Shown here: one piece after another, positions 25,978 to 35,076 of the stretch | Numbering within the stretch: position 1 is the first letter of the stretch | Layout of the letters: each line of letters begins with the position of its first letter | From: Janthinobacterium sp. FW305-129 | GTDB taxonomy: Bacteria; Pseudomonadota; Gammaproteobacteria; Burkholderiales; Burkholderiaceae_D | Reading direction: 5' to 3' | Assembly (NCBI RefSeq): GCF_020858115.1 | Contig: NZ_JACYMM010000010.1 | Coordinates: 186,001 to 250,000 of the forward strand | DNA: 64,000 nucleotides | Notes under the pieces: generated by a model | What the model saw: the letters and a program-made list of their open reading frames with translations, nothing else | Told to the model about the DNA's origin: nothing | Databases searched by the model: none | Translations under genes and position numbers: made by a program

Positions 25978-27594
25978 TTAGCGCTTTACCTTGCCAAACG
26001 CCTCGCCCTTGTTCCACACCGGCAAATTCTTGTCGTTCGCCACTTCGTAACCGAGGTTCAGGGTGAACTGCGCCTGCTGCAGCATGCCCGACAAGTCCCA
26101 CGACGGGTGGTATTCATCGGTGACCTGGTGGTAATCCTTCTTGAAGGCCACCAGGCGCTCGCCCGACGCTTTCGGCTCCTTGACGAAGTCAAACGAGCCG
26201 TCGCCGGAAAACACGGCCGAGCCCACGTTGAAGGCGGGCACGCCGGCCTTGGCAAATGCAAAATGGTCGGCCCGGTAAAACGCGCCGGACAGGTCGGGAA
26301 TGGTGGGCGCCAGGCGCAGGCCCATGCGCTTGGCCACCTTGGCGGCGCTCGCGTACAGGCTGCTGCGCTCGGCGCCGGCCACGCCGATGTCGTGCGTCTT
26401 GCCGACGAAATTCATGCTGTCGAGGTTCAGGTCGGCGGCCGTTTTCGCCAGCGGCCACAGGGGCTTGCGCGTGTAGGCCGTGCTGCCCAGCATGCCCGTT
26501 TCCTCGCCGGCCGGCCACAGGAAGATCTGTGTGCGGCGCGCCGGTTGTTTTACGGCCACCTGCGCCATGGCCAGCAGGGCCGCCGCGCCCGAGGCGTTGT
26601 CGATGGCGCCGTTGTAGATATGGTCGCTTTGCCCTGCGCGGGCGCTGCCTTCGTCATCCTTGCCCAGGTGGTCCCAGTGGGCCGAGTAAATGACGGCTTC
26701 GTCCTTGAGCTTCGGGTCCGTGCCGGGCACGATGCCGGCCACGTTGAATTGCTCGATGCTGCGGATCTGGCTGTTCAATGCCACCTTGACCGTGGCGTTC
26801 AGGGCCACGGGGCGGAAGTCGCGCGTTTCGGCCTGCGCGCGCAAGGCGTCCAGGTCTTGTCCGGCTTGCTGGAACAGGGCGCGCGCCATGTCTTCCTGCA
26901 GCCAGCCTTCCATCGCATTGCCCGCGCCGGCCAGGCTGAAGCGCTCGTGGCCGAAACCGTTGGCCGGTACCGACCACGGGTACGAGGCGGACTCGGTCGT
27001 GTGGATCAGTAAGACGCCGGCCGCGCCCTGGCGCAGCGCTTCCTCGTACTTGTAGACCCAGCGGCCGTAATACGTGAGCGACTTGCCGGCAAAGCGCTGC
27101 GGCTCGGCGGCGGTCGGCTGCGGGTCGTTGACCATCATGATGACCAGTTTCCCTTTTAAATCAACGCCCTTGAAATCGTCCCACTGCTCTTCGGGCGCGC
27201 GGATGCCGTAACCGGCAAACACCACGGGGGCGTCGAACGCCACTGTCTGCTGGCCATTCGCCGCGCCAAAGACGATGTCCTTGCCGAAGGCGGGGGACAA
27301 GGTCTTGCCGCCCGCGCTGAACGTTACCGTGCTCGATGGCAAGGCCTTGCTGCCGACGATGGTCAGCGCCTGGCGGTAGCTGCCGTCCGGCAACGGTTGC
27401 AGGCCGGCCACGGCCGCCTGCGTTTCCAGGTAGCGCACGGCAAGGTCGCCGCCGCGCTGGCCCGTGCCGCGTCCTTCCAGCAAGTCGTCGGCCAGGAAGG
27501 ACAGATGGGCGCGCAAGGGCGCTTCGGCGACGAGCGGTTGGGCGAGGGCAGCCGTGCCGAACAGGCTGGCGGCGAGGACGAGGGGAAAACGCAT
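25978..27594 (-). CDS. M28 family zinc aminopeptidase, secreted
   Basis: A 538-residue peptidase from the ATG at 27594, which has GGAGTT upstream and opens a signal peptide (MRFPLVLAASLFGTAALA). A PA-type insert spans about residues 115-260. The M28 zinc site is visible: His and Asp in YSAHWDHLG and NGAIDNASGAA, the catalytic Glu pair in PAGEETGMLGS, and Asp in LNLDSMNF. It would remove N-terminal residues from peptides in the periplasm or outside the cell. It is divergent from the following alpha/beta hydrolase. Confidence 0.93.
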   Translation of the reverse strand: MRFPLVLAASLFGTAALAQPLVAEAPLRAHLSFLADDLLEGRGTGQRGGDLAVRYLETQAAVAGLQPLPDGSYRQALTIVGSKALPSSTVTFSAGGKTLSPAFGKDIVFGAANGQQTVAFDAPVVFAGYGIRAPEEQWDDFKGVDLKGKLVIMMVNDPQPTAAEPQRFAGKSLTYYGRWVYKYEEALRQGAAGVLLIHTTESASYPWSVPANGFGHERFSLAGAGNAMEGWLQEDMARALFQQAGQDLDALRAQAETRDFRPVALNATVKVALNSQIRSIEQFNVAGIVPGTDPKLKDEAVIYSAHWDHLGKDDEGSARAGQSDHIYNGAIDNASGAAALLAMAQVAVKQPARRTQIFLWPAGEETGMLGSTAYTRKPLWPLAKTAADLNLDSMNFVGKTHDIGVAGAERSSLYASAAKVAKRMGLRLAPTIPDLSGAFYRADHFAFAKAGVPAFNVGSAVFSGDGSFDFVKEPKASGERLVAFKKDYHQVTDEYHPSWDLSGMLQQAQFTLNLGYEVANDKNLPVWNKGEAFGKVKR

Positions 27595-27728
27595 GACAAC
27601 TCCAAAAGTGAATACGGGAAAGCAAAGCAGCGGCAATCTTACTCTACCGCAATGCTCCAGCGTAGCGCGCGGCGCGCGCGCGCCGTTGCGGCCACAATGG
27701 CCGCTGGTCCACCGACAAGGAGCGTTCC

Positions 27729-28610
27729 ATGACTAGCCCTGACTTGCAATCGAACAATACCCTGCGTACCCCCGACGGCACCTTGATCTACTACAAGGAC
27801 TGGGGCAGCGGCCCGCCCGTCGTCTTCAGCCACGGCTGGCCCCTGTCGTCGGACGCGTGGGAAGACCAGATGTTTTATCTTGCCGCGCGCGGCTACCGCG
27901 TCATCGCGCACGACCGGCGCGGTCATGGCCGTTCCAGCCAGCCCTTCGAGGGCAATGACATGGATACCTATGCCGACGACCTGGCTACCCTGATCGAGGC
28001 GCTGGACCTGGCGGGCGCCACCCTGGTGGGCCACTCGACGGGCGGCGGCGAAGTGGCGCGCTACATCGGCCGCCATGGCACGCAGCGCCTGGCCGGCGCC
28101 GTGCTGGTGGGCGCCGTGCCGCCGCTGATGCTGCAAACGGCCGAGAACCCGCTGGGCTTGCCGCTGTCCGCGTTCGACGCCATCCGCGCCGGCGTGCAGG
28201 CCGACCGCAGCGCCTTCTTCCGCGACTTGAGCGAGGCTTTCTATGGCTACAACCGGCCCGGCGCCACGCCGTCGCAGGGCGTGCGCGAGCACTTCTGGCT
28301 GCAAGGCATGCAGGCGGGCATGCCGGCATCCTATTTGTGCATCAAGCAATTTTCCGAGACGGATTTCACCGGCGACCTGGCCAAATTCGACGTGCCGACC
28401 CTGGTGATCCATGGCGACGACGACCAGATCGTGCCGATTGCCGCCTCGGCGCGGCGCACTGCCGAGCTCATCATCGGCAGCAAATTGCTCGTGTATGCGG
28501 GCGCGCCGCATGGCCTGGCGACGACGCACAAGGACAGGCTGAACGAGGACTTGCTGGAGTTCTTGCGCCACTCGGTCGATGCGGCAAGCAATATCGAGGC
28601 GCACCTGTAA
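27729..28610 (+). CDS. alpha/beta hydrolase, non-haem chloroperoxidase/arylesterase type
   Basis: A 293-residue hydrolase with the catalytic triad S103 in GHSTGG, D232 in HGDDDQIVP and H261 in GAPHGL, and the oxyanion-loop motif [11 protein letters not shown]. This pattern (FSHGWP and [13 protein letters not shown]) is typical of the cofactor-free haloperoxidase/arylesterase group, which hydrolyse esters and can perform peracid formation. The physiological substrate is unknown. It is a single gene divergent from the M28 peptidase. Confidence 0.92.
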   Translation: MTSPDLQSNNTLRTPDGTLIYYKDWGSGPPVVFSHGWPLSSDAWEDQMFYLAARGYRVIAHDRRGHGRSSQPFEGNDMDTYADDLATLIEALDLAGATLVGHSTGGGEVARYIGRHGTQRLAGAVLVGAVPPLMLQTAENPLGLPLSAFDAIRAGVQADRSAFFRDLSEAFYGYNRPGATPSQGVREHFWLQGMQAGMPASYLCIKQFSETDFTGDLAKFDVPTLVIHGDDDQIVPIAASARRTAELIIGSKLLVYAGAPHGLATTHKDRLNEDLLEFLRHSVDAASNIEAHL

Positions 28611-28810
28611 AACGGGCATATCTATTGCAAAACACATAATATTGCTTGGTTTTTGCACCAATTGCGTGCGGATCGCCGATTTTTCTGCGTTTTAGGATGC
28701 AAAAAATGGCGTTCTGCCGCCTCGTTCCACCCGGTACGGTCCAGTAAAGAGTAAACTAGCAGATACACTCTTTCGCATTGGGCGATTCGAGCGAACTTGT
28801 GAGTGATTTC

Positions 28811-30946
28811 ATGTCTGATACACCAATTTCCTTATTTTCCGACCTTAACCTGAGCGAGCCGCTGATTCGCGCGCTCAAGGATGTCGGTTACGAAACACCG
28901 TCGCCTATCCAGGCGGCCACGATTCCATTATTGCTCGCTAACCGCGACGTGCTGGGCCAGGCGCAAACGGGCACGGGTAAGACCGCCGCCTTCGCCTTGC
29001 CTATCCTGTCGCGCATTGATCTGAAACAAAGCTCACCCCAAGCCCTGGTCCTGGCACCGACGCGCGAACTGGCCATCCAGGTCGCCGAAGCGTTCCAGGT
29101 GTACGCCGCCCACATTCCCGGCTTCCACGTGCTGCCGATCTACGGCGGCCAAAGCTACGGCCCGCAGCTGTCGGCCCTGCGCCGCGGCGTGCACGTCATC
29201 GTCGGCACCCCGGGCCGCGTCATCGATCACCTGGACAAGGGTTCGCTCGACCTGTCCAAGCTGAAAACCCTGGTGCTGGACGAAGCCGATGAAATGCTGC
29301 GCATGGGCTTTATCGACGACGTTGAACGTATCTTGAAAGAAACCCCGGAAGGCCATCAAACGGCGCTGTTCTCGGCCACCATGCCTTCCGTCATCAAGCG
29401 CATCGCCACCACCTACCTGGTGAACCCGGCCGAAGTGACGGTTGCCGCCAAGACGGGCACGGCCGACAACATCCGCCAGCGCTACTGGCTGGTGTCGGGC
29501 ATGCACAAGCTCGACGCCTTGACGCGCATCCTGGAAGCGGAAGCGTTTGACGGCATGATCATCTTCGCCCGCACCAAGCTGGGCACGGAAGAGCTGGCCG
29601 GCAAGCTGCAGGCACGCGGTTTCTCGGCGGCCGCCATCAATGGCGACATCCAGCAAGCGCAGCGCGAGCGCACGATCCAGCAGTTGAAAGACGGCAAGAT
29701 CGACATCCTCGTGGCAACCGACGTGGCCGCCCGCGGCCTGGACGTCGAGCGCATCAGCCACGTCGTCAACTACGACGTGCCGCACGATCCGGAAAGCTAT
29801 ACCCACCGCATCGGCCGCACGGGCCGCGCCGGCCGCAGCGGCGAAGCGATCCTGTTCATCACCCCGCGTGAAAAGAACTTGCTCAAAGCCATCGAACGCT
29901 CGACCCGCCAGCCGATCGGCATGCTGGAACTGCCGACCATCCAGGCCGTCAACGACGTGCGCATCGCCAAGTTCAAGGAACAGATCAGCGAAACCCTGGC
30001 CCTGGGCGAGCTGGAGCAGTTCCAGTCGCTGATCGAAGATTTCGAGCGCGAACAGAACATTCCCGCCATCGAAATCGCCGCTGCCCTGGCGAAGATGGCG
30101 CGTGGCAATGTGCCGCTGCTGCTGGACAAGAACAAGGCGCGCGAGCAAGCCACGTGGCAAGACGACCGTCCTGTGCGCCAAGACCGCTTCGAACGCAATG
30201 ACCGTCCGGAACGGGGCGACCGCTTCGACCGTAACGAGCGCAGCGAACGCCCGGCCTTCCCGAAAAAAGAGCGCATCCAGCGCCCGGCCGACGCCGGCAT
30301 GCAGACCTTCCGTATTGAGGTAGGTCATCAGCATGGCGTAAAACCGGGCAATATCGTGGGCGCCATCGCCAACGAAGCGGGCATCGATTCGAAAAACATC
30401 GGCCGCATCGAAATCTATGACGACTACAGCGTCCTGGACTTGCCAGACAGCATGCCGAAAGAATTGCTGGACCAGCTGAAAACCGTGTGGGTAGCGGGCC
30501 AGCAGTTGCGCATCAGCCGCGACGGCGACGCGCCGGACCTGGCGCCGCCAGCCGCGCCGCGCAAGCCGTTCGCCGCCAAGTCCGCGCCAGCGGATGCGGG
30601 CGAGGCGGCACCTGCGCCGCGCGCGCCGAAGAAGGAACGTCCACGCCCGGGCGTGACGGCGTACCGCATCGAAGTGGGCCGTGAGCATGCCGTAACGCCA
30701 AGCAACATCGTGGGCGCCATCGCCAACGAAGCGAACCTGGAAGCCAAGCATATCGGCCGCATCGATATCTTTGACAACTATAGCGTGCTGGACTTGCCGG
30801 AAGGCATGCCGCCGGAAATCCTCGACCACCTGAAATCGGTCGTGGTCTCGGGCCAGAAGCTGCGCATCAGCCTCGACGACGGCACGACGGAGCGCAAACC
30901 CGCGCCACCGCGTCCGAAATCGCCGCCGCGTAAATCATTCAAGTAA
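28811..30946 (+). CDS. deaD: DEAD-box RNA helicase with two DbpA-type RNA-binding domains
   Basis: A 711-residue DeaD/CsdA-like helicase. The core has the Q motif, AQTGTGKT (motif I, about 51-58), PTRELA, TPGRVID, DEAD (about 157-160), SAT and HRIGRTGRAGRSG. After the core is an Arg/Asp-rich basic-acidic linker (RQDRFERNDRPERGDRFDRNERSER). Two copies of the DbpA RNA-binding fold follow (about 497-570 and 616-690), sharing IVGAIANEA and YSVLDLP. E. coli DeaD has one such domain. The role is probably ribosome assembly and mRNA remodelling, especially in the cold. The start is uncertain: GTG at 28799 and ATG at 28811 are both possible. The deaD symbol is by similarity only. Confidence 0.93.
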   Translation: MSDTPISLFSDLNLSEPLIRALKDVGYETPSPIQAATIPLLLANRDVLGQAQTGTGKTAAFALPILSRIDLKQSSPQALVLAPTRELAIQVAEAFQVYAAHIPGFHVLPIYGGQSYGPQLSALRRGVHVIVGTPGRVIDHLDKGSLDLSKLKTLVLDEADEMLRMGFIDDVERILKETPEGHQTALFSATMPSVIKRIATTYLVNPAEVTVAAKTGTADNIRQRYWLVSGMHKLDALTRILEAEAFDGMIIFARTKLGTEELAGKLQARGFSAAAINGDIQQAQRERTIQQLKDGKIDILVATDVAARGLDVERISHVVNYDVPHDPESYTHRIGRTGRAGRSGEAILFITPREKNLLKAIERSTRQPIGMLELPTIQAVNDVRIAKFKEQISETLALGELEQFQSLIEDFEREQNIPAIEIAAALAKMARGNVPLLLDKNKAREQATWQDDRPVRQDRFERNDRPERGDRFDRNERSERPAFPKKERIQRPADAGMQTFRIEVGHQHGVKPGNIVGAIANEAGIDSKNIGRIEIYDDYSVLDLPDSMPKELLDQLKTVWVAGQQLRISRDGDAPDLAPPAAPRKPFAAKSAPADAGEAAPAPRAPKKERPRPGVTAYRIEVGREHAVTPSNIVGAIANEANLEAKHIGRIDIFDNYSVLDLPEGMPPEILDHLKSVVVSGQKLRISLDDGTTERKPAPPRPKSPPRKSFK

Positions 30947-31005
30947 GCCATCCCGACGCAGGCGCCTCTCCGGCGCCTGTGTCGCGGATTGGAGACACAT
31001 CCCCC

Positions 31006-31029
31006 ACTGGCGCGTTCGCGCCAGTTTTT
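31006..31029 (+). terminator. intrinsic terminator after the DEAD-box helicase
   Basis: An 8-bp GC-rich stem (31006-31013 with 31018-31025), a 4-base loop, and a T run from 31025 broken once by A. It lies 60 bp after the helicase stop. A second hairpin (caggcgcc/ggcgcctg near 30959-30979) precedes it. Confidence 0.9.
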
Positions 31030-31389
31030 ATTTTCCCTCAAGAAATGAACATTGTTGCCGCGTTATGGTTGGCGGCAGGCGTAGCCATGCGCCGGCCGTT
31101 ATTACAACCGCTCGCTGTCTTTTTATCGGCACAAGTACCGTGTTTATTGCTTGCCGCATCGATACATAATTTTTTATTAATTATTGTATATGCACCCAAT
31201 TCGAATTTTGCATTTCAATAAAATCAACCAAGTTGAGTCAAAGTAAATTCTAAAACATAAATGAATTATCTTTTATTAAATTGTTTGACTGGCGTCACTG
31301 TCGCCGGAGCGATATATCATGGGTGCTTGATGTGGTATATTGTTTTTATGTTTTTGTTATGCTAGTTGAAAAAAAATAGAGGAGCGACG
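31030..31389. other. AT-rich chemoreceptor upstream region
   Basis: 360 bp between the terminator and the chemoreceptor start, very AT-rich from about 31150 to 31375. An 80-codon open frame (30979-31221) covers part of it, but it overlaps the terminator and lacks protein-like composition, so I do not call a gene. The chemoreceptor promoter is here; I could not identify a convincing sigma-28 site. Confidence 0.5.
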
Positions 31390-33045
31390 ATGCGGGTCAA
31401 TACGCCTATCACGCAAAATGAATACGTATTAAATGAAGGCATGACGATTGTTTCCACGACGGATTTACAGGGAAACATCAATTACGCCAATCAGTATTTC
31501 ATTGAAGTCAGCGGCTTTTCAGAAATGGAACTGCTGGGTGCGCCACAGAATATTCTGCGTCATCCCGATATGCCGGCCGAAGCGTTCGCCGACCTGTGGG
31601 ACACCATCAAGACGGGCATGCCCTGGACGGGCATGGTCAAGAACCGCTGCAAGAATGGCGACTTTTATTGGGTCTTCGCCAATATCACGCCCGTCATCGA
31701 AAACGGCCGCCCGATCGGCTATATGTCCGTGCGCACCAAGCCCACGCGCGAGCAGATCAACGAGGCGTCGGCCCTGTATAAAAGTTTTAAAGACGGCAAT
31801 AGCGCCAATCTGGCGATCCGCAACGGCCGCGTCGTGCGCCAGGGCTGGGCCGCCAGGCTGGCCGAGTGGCGCAAGCTGACCCTGTCGCAAGACCTGGCCC
31901 TGCATTGCATCGTCTTTGGCGTGGTGCTGGCCATCCTCGGCTGCGCCGTGTGGAATATCGACGGCGACACGAGCACGGCCACGCGCAGCTGGCTCAGCGG
32001 CGCTGCCGCCGCCGCTGTCGCGCTGATGCTGTATTTCTGGGCCCATCTGCACAATTCCCTCGTCGCGCCGCTGGGCGACGCCATCACGGTGGCGCGCAAG
32101 ATGGCCGGCGGCGACTTGACGGGCGTCATCGACAAGGTGCGCGATGATGATATGGGTCAATTGATGGCGGCCTTGCGCCAGACCAATATCAACTTGCACA
32201 GCATCATCGGCGACGTGCGCGCCAACTTCGAGGATATCCGCATCACCACGGCGGAAATCGCCACGGGCAATATGGATCTGTCCAGCCGCACGGAATCGCA
32301 GGCGTCCAGCCTGGAGCAGACGGCGGCCAGCATGGAAGAACTGACGTCCACCGTGCAAAACAGCGCCGACCACGTGTCCACGGCCAACGACCTGGCGGTG
32401 CAGGCGTCCACCATCGCTGCCAAGGGCGGCACCATCGTCAGCGAAGTAGTCACCACGATGGACGAGATCAGCAGCTCGTCGCGCAAGATTCTCGACATCA
32501 TCGGCCTGATCGACGGCATCGCCTTCCAGACGAATATCCTGGCCTTGAACGCGGCCGTGGAAGCGGCCCGCGCGGGCGAGCACGGCCGCGGCTTTGCCGT
32601 CGTGGCCGGCGAAGTGCGCAGCCTGGCGCAGCGCTCGGCCACCGCGGCGAAAGAGGTGAAAAACCTGATCGACCATTCGATCGCCACCGTGAACGCGGGC
32701 AGCGTGCTGACCAGCAATGCGGGCGCCACCATGGCGGAAGTGATCGCTTCGGTGGCCCGCGTGACGGAAATGATGGACGAGATTTCCTCGACCACGCGCG
32801 AGCAGAACCAGGGCATCGGGCAAGTCAACCAGGCCGTCATTCACATGGATGGCATCACGCAGCAGAACGCGGCGCTGGTGGAGCAGGCCGCCGCGGCCGC
32901 CACCAACCTGGCGCAGCGCACCGAGAGCGTGGCCCAGTCGATCGGCATCTTCAAACTGAAGGCCTCGCCCAAGCGCAAGGCTGCCGGCGTGGGCCGCAGC
33001 GTGGGTGCTGGCGTGGCGGCGCGCGCCTTGCTGAAGGCACGCTAA
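31390..33045 (+). CDS. PAS-domain methyl-accepting chemotaxis protein, Aer-like
   Basis: A 551-residue receptor from the ATG at 31390, which has GAGGAG seven bases upstream. An N-terminal PAS domain (about 10-120, with [12 protein letters not shown] and [13 protein letters not shown]) lies in the cytoplasm, followed by two close membrane helices ([15 protein letters not shown] and [16 protein letters not shown]) with almost no periplasmic loop, a HAMP domain and the signalling hairpin with the conserved tip [33 protein letters not shown]. The layout matches Aer-type energy or redox sensors rather than ligand-binding receptors. The C terminus ends ARALLKAR, not a CheR-binding pentapeptide. Confidence 0.93.
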   Translation: MRVNTPITQNEYVLNEGMTIVSTTDLQGNINYANQYFIEVSGFSEMELLGAPQNILRHPDMPAEAFADLWDTIKTGMPWTGMVKNRCKNGDFYWVFANITPVIENGRPIGYMSVRTKPTREQINEASALYKSFKDGNSANLAIRNGRVVRQGWAARLAEWRKLTLSQDLALHCIVFGVVLAILGCAVWNIDGDTSTATRSWLSGAAAAAVALMLYFWAHLHNSLVAPLGDAITVARKMAGGDLTGVIDKVRDDDMGQLMAALRQTNINLHSIIGDVRANFEDIRITTAEIATGNMDLSSRTESQASSLEQTAASMEELTSTVQNSADHVSTANDLAVQASTIAAKGGTIVSEVVTTMDEISSSSRKILDIIGLIDGIAFQTNILALNAAVEAARAGEHGRGFAVVAGEVRSLAQRSATAAKEVKNLIDHSIATVNAGSVLTSNAGATMAEVIASVARVTEMMDEISSTTREQNQGIGQVNQAVIHMDGITQQNAALVEQAAAAATNLAQRTESVAQSIGIFKLKASPKRKAAGVGRSVGAGVAARALLKAR

Positions 33046-33054
33046 GACCATCAT

Positions 33055-33077
33055 CCCGCCAGTGCAACGCTGGCGGG
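33055..33077. terminator. bidirectional hairpin between chemoreceptor and lipoprotein gene
   Basis: A perfect 8-bp stem cccgccag (33055-33062) with ctggcggg (33070-33077), filling most of the 34-bp gap between two convergent genes. There is no long T run on either strand, but the position suggests that it ends both transcripts. Confidence 0.65.
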
Positions 33078-33079
33078 AG

Positions 33080-33388
33080 CTACTTCCGTACCCGGTACAC
33101 CTCGCCGCTGCGCACCTTCTTCACCACCCCATCCCCGCCAAACAAGATCACATATTCGCCCTGCGCGCCCGAGGCGGCCGGGTAGCTGTACATCCACACT
33201 TCATAGCCGCTGTCGAAGCGGATCGAGGTGCTGTCGCCCAGCGCGGCGCGCACCTGTTCGCGCGTGCTGCTGCCCGGCTGCACCGTCTGTTGCAGCGTAG
33301 CGTAAGGTACATTCTTGCTTGCCTGCAAGGCGCGCGTGCCGGAACAGGCGGCCAGCAGCGCCAGCAGGGGAAAGATCAGCCATTTCAT
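33080..33388 (-). CDS. small SmpA/BamE-fold lipoprotein
   Basis: A 102-residue lipoprotein with the lipobox LAAC (Cys 15) after a hydrophobic signal. The mature part has the SmpA/OmlA (BamE-like) pattern: QPGSSTREQVRAALGDST, then a hydrophobic Trp/Tyr strand (EVWMYSYP). It is shorter than a typical BamE and is unlikely to be the essential one. Its start overlaps the upstream gene's stop by four bases (ATGA), so the two are translationally coupled. Confidence 0.82.
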   Translation of the reverse strand: MKWLIFPLLALLAACSGTRALQASKNVPYATLQQTVQPGSSTREQVRAALGDSTSIRFDSGYEVWMYSYPAASGAQGEYVILFGGDGVVKKVRSGEVYRVRK

Positions 33389-34173
33389 GGCGCCACCTCG
33401 TCCATATAGTCAAATTCCAGCAGGGTGTCGTCGGGCCAGCTGGCATCCCACAGGGGCGCGTAATACGTGCGGTCGAGCAAGACCTGGCAATCGCAATAGG
33501 GCAGCGAGGCGGGCGTCTGCTCGCCGCCCGCGTACAGCATGGTGAACGGCAGGGCCAGGCGCCGCTCCCCATGCACGAGGGTCACGCCGAACAGGGGGCG
33601 GTCCGTGAAGAACAGATAATTGCCGTCCGGCTCGGAACACACTTTATCAGTGCTGTAGAGCATGCTGGACAGCCAGGCGATGATTTGCGGATCGTTCGAG
33701 ATCAGCCCCGAATCCATGCCGGCGCGGCATTCCAGGCGCAGGTCGCCCAGGCGCCGCGTGCCGGGAGGCAAGCCGGGCGTGATCACCTGCGCGCGCCAGC
33801 TCATGGTGGACGCCTTGCGGTTGGCGATCAGCACGGCATCCTCGCGTGCCGCTTGCGCATGGCGCACGGGGGCAAAGCTGTTGTCCTCTGCCAATGGTAA
33901 CGGGATGCTGACGGTGTCGCCGGCGATGCGCAGCTGCACGCCCGTCATGTCCACGCCGGGCTGGCGCGGCAGCAAACGAAAGCGCAGCACGGCCTGCGGC
34001 GCCAGCGCATGGTCGCGCTCGAAGCGGTCCACGCCCTGCAGCATCTTGCGATACGATTTATCGACGGGGTCGCGCGTGGCGTCCACTTTCACTTGCGGCA
34101 CGGGCGCGGTTTGCGCCAGCGCAACAGCGCCATGGAGCAGCAGAACCAGCAGCAGGGAGGGATGAATGCGCAT
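33385..34173 (-). CDS. secreted protein of unknown function
   Basis: A 262-residue protein with a signal peptide (SLLLVLLLHGAVALA). It has no membrane segment afterwards; the body is predicted beta-rich with four Cys in the second half (LECRAG, KVCSEP, YCDCQV), which could form disulfides in the periplasm. I do not recognise a family. It is coupled by an ATGA overlap to the BamE-fold lipoprotein, which suggests the two act together in the envelope. Confidence 0.75.
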   Translation of the reverse strand: MRIHPSLLLVLLLHGAVALAQTAPVPQVKVDATRDPVDKSYRKMLQGVDRFERDHALAPQAVLRFRLLPRQPGVDMTGVQLRIAGDTVSIPLPLAEDNSFAPVRHAQAAREDAVLIANRKASTMSWRAQVITPGLPPGTRRLGDLRLECRAGMDSGLISNDPQIIAWLSSMLYSTDKVCSEPDGNYLFFTDRPLFGVTLVHGERRLALPFTMLYAGGEQTPASLPYCDCQVLLDRTYYAPLWDASWPDDTLLEFDYMDEVAP

Positions 34174-34222
34174 GGCCTGATGCTACGCTTTTTTGCGCAG
34201 CTGCCACGCACGCGTGGGTCTA

Positions 34223-34582
34223 TCAGTATTCGCTATATTTGCGCGCGTCGCCGCGCACCTGCTGCGCCGGATACTTCTGCGCGTTGAGTTCCATCTTTTC
34301 CAGCACGGCCGCGTGCAGGTTGACGCCGCTCTTGTCGGCCAGCCGTACCAAATACATCAGCACGTCGGCCAGCTCGTGGCGGATGCCCGCGCGCCTGGCT
34401 TCGTCCAGTTCGCTATCCACGCCCGTCGGCAGCCACTGGTAGTGTTCGGCCAGTTCCGCCACTTCCACGGACAGGGCCATGGCAAGGTTTTTCGGCGTGT
34501 GGAACTGGTCCCAGTCGCGCTCGTCGGCAAAGGCGCGCAGGCGCGCGCGGATATCGAGCAGGCTGTCGCTGGGCGCGCTCAT
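34223..34582 (-). CDS. MazG-like nucleotide pyrophosphohydrolase
   Basis: A 119-residue protein with the all-alpha NTP pyrophosphatase fold: DQFHTPKNLAMALSVEVAELAEHYQW and then GIRHELADVLMYLVRLADKSGV. The paired E-x-x-E and E-x-x-D residues that hold Mg are present. Family members of this short form hydrolyse dCTP or modified dNTPs, cleaning the nucleotide pool. The ATG at 34582 overlaps the stop of the acetyltransferase gene by four bases; the longer open frame upstream is a shadow of that gene. Confidence 0.9.
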   Translation of the reverse strand: MSAPSDSLLDIRARLRAFADERDWDQFHTPKNLAMALSVEVAELAEHYQWLPTGVDSELDEARRAGIRHELADVLMYLVRLADKSGVNLHAAVLEKMELNAQKYPAQQVRGDARKYSEY

Positions 34583-35052
34583 GCCGCCGCCTGCAGCGGT
34601 TTTTCCATGAAGACACTGAATGGATCGTCGGGATAGTCGCCGTACGGTCCGCGCCGCTGGTAGCCGTGGCGCGCGTACAGGGCGATGGCTTCCGGCTGGT
34701 GGATGCCCGTTTCCAGGGTCAGCAGGCGGCAGCCGCGCGCCAGCGCCTGCTCTTCCAGCAGGGCCAGCAGGCGCTTGGCCAGGCCCAGGCCGCGGCTGTC
34801 CGGGTGCACATACATGCGCTTGAGCTCGCCGAATGCGGGCGTGACGACGATGGCGCCGCAGGCGCGCGCCGCGCCCGCCGCATCGCGGGCGACGGCAAAC
34901 AGCAGGGTGTCCGGCGGCACGGAGGCCAGATCCAGTGAATAGACGCACTCGGCCGGATACAGCGTTTGTTGATATGCATCAAGCTCGGCGATCAGGGTCT
35001 GCACATCGGCTTGCTGCGGCGATTCCAGGTGAATTTGCATGGGGGAAAGCAC
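34579..35052 (-). CDS. GNAT family N-acetyltransferase
   Basis: A 157-residue GNAT acetyltransferase with the acetyl-CoA pyrophosphate-binding motif A (ELKRMYVHPDSRGLGLAKRLLALLEEQA) and motif B (LLTLETGIHQPEAIALYARHGYQRRGPYGDY). The substrate is unknown. Two starts compete: GTG at 35052 with GAGGG about 13 bases upstream, or ATG at 35040 (MQIHLESP), which has poorer spacing. The gene is translationally coupled to the MazG-like gene. Confidence 0.9.
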   Translation of the reverse strand: MLSPMQIHLESPQQADVQTLIAELDAYQQTLYPAECVYSLDLASVPPDTLLFAVARDAAGAARACGAIVVTPAFGELKRMYVHPDSRGLGLAKRLLALLEEQALARGCRLLTLETGIHQPEAIALYARHGYQRRGPYGDYPDDPFSVFMEKPLQAAA

Positions 35053-35076
35053 GTTGACTGAGATTCCCTCATGGTA

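Noticed and set aside
29033-30829. 598-codon minus-strand frame opposite the DEAD-box helicase
   Set aside because: A shadow frame: the sense strand encodes all helicase motifs in order.
30979-31221. 80-codon ORF after the helicase
   Set aside because: It runs through the helicase terminator and AT-rich non-coding DNA, with no ribosome binding site.
34583-34948. Upstream extension of the MazG-like frame
   Set aside because: It is fully inside the acetyltransferase gene on the same strand in another frame; the ATGA overlap marks the true start.
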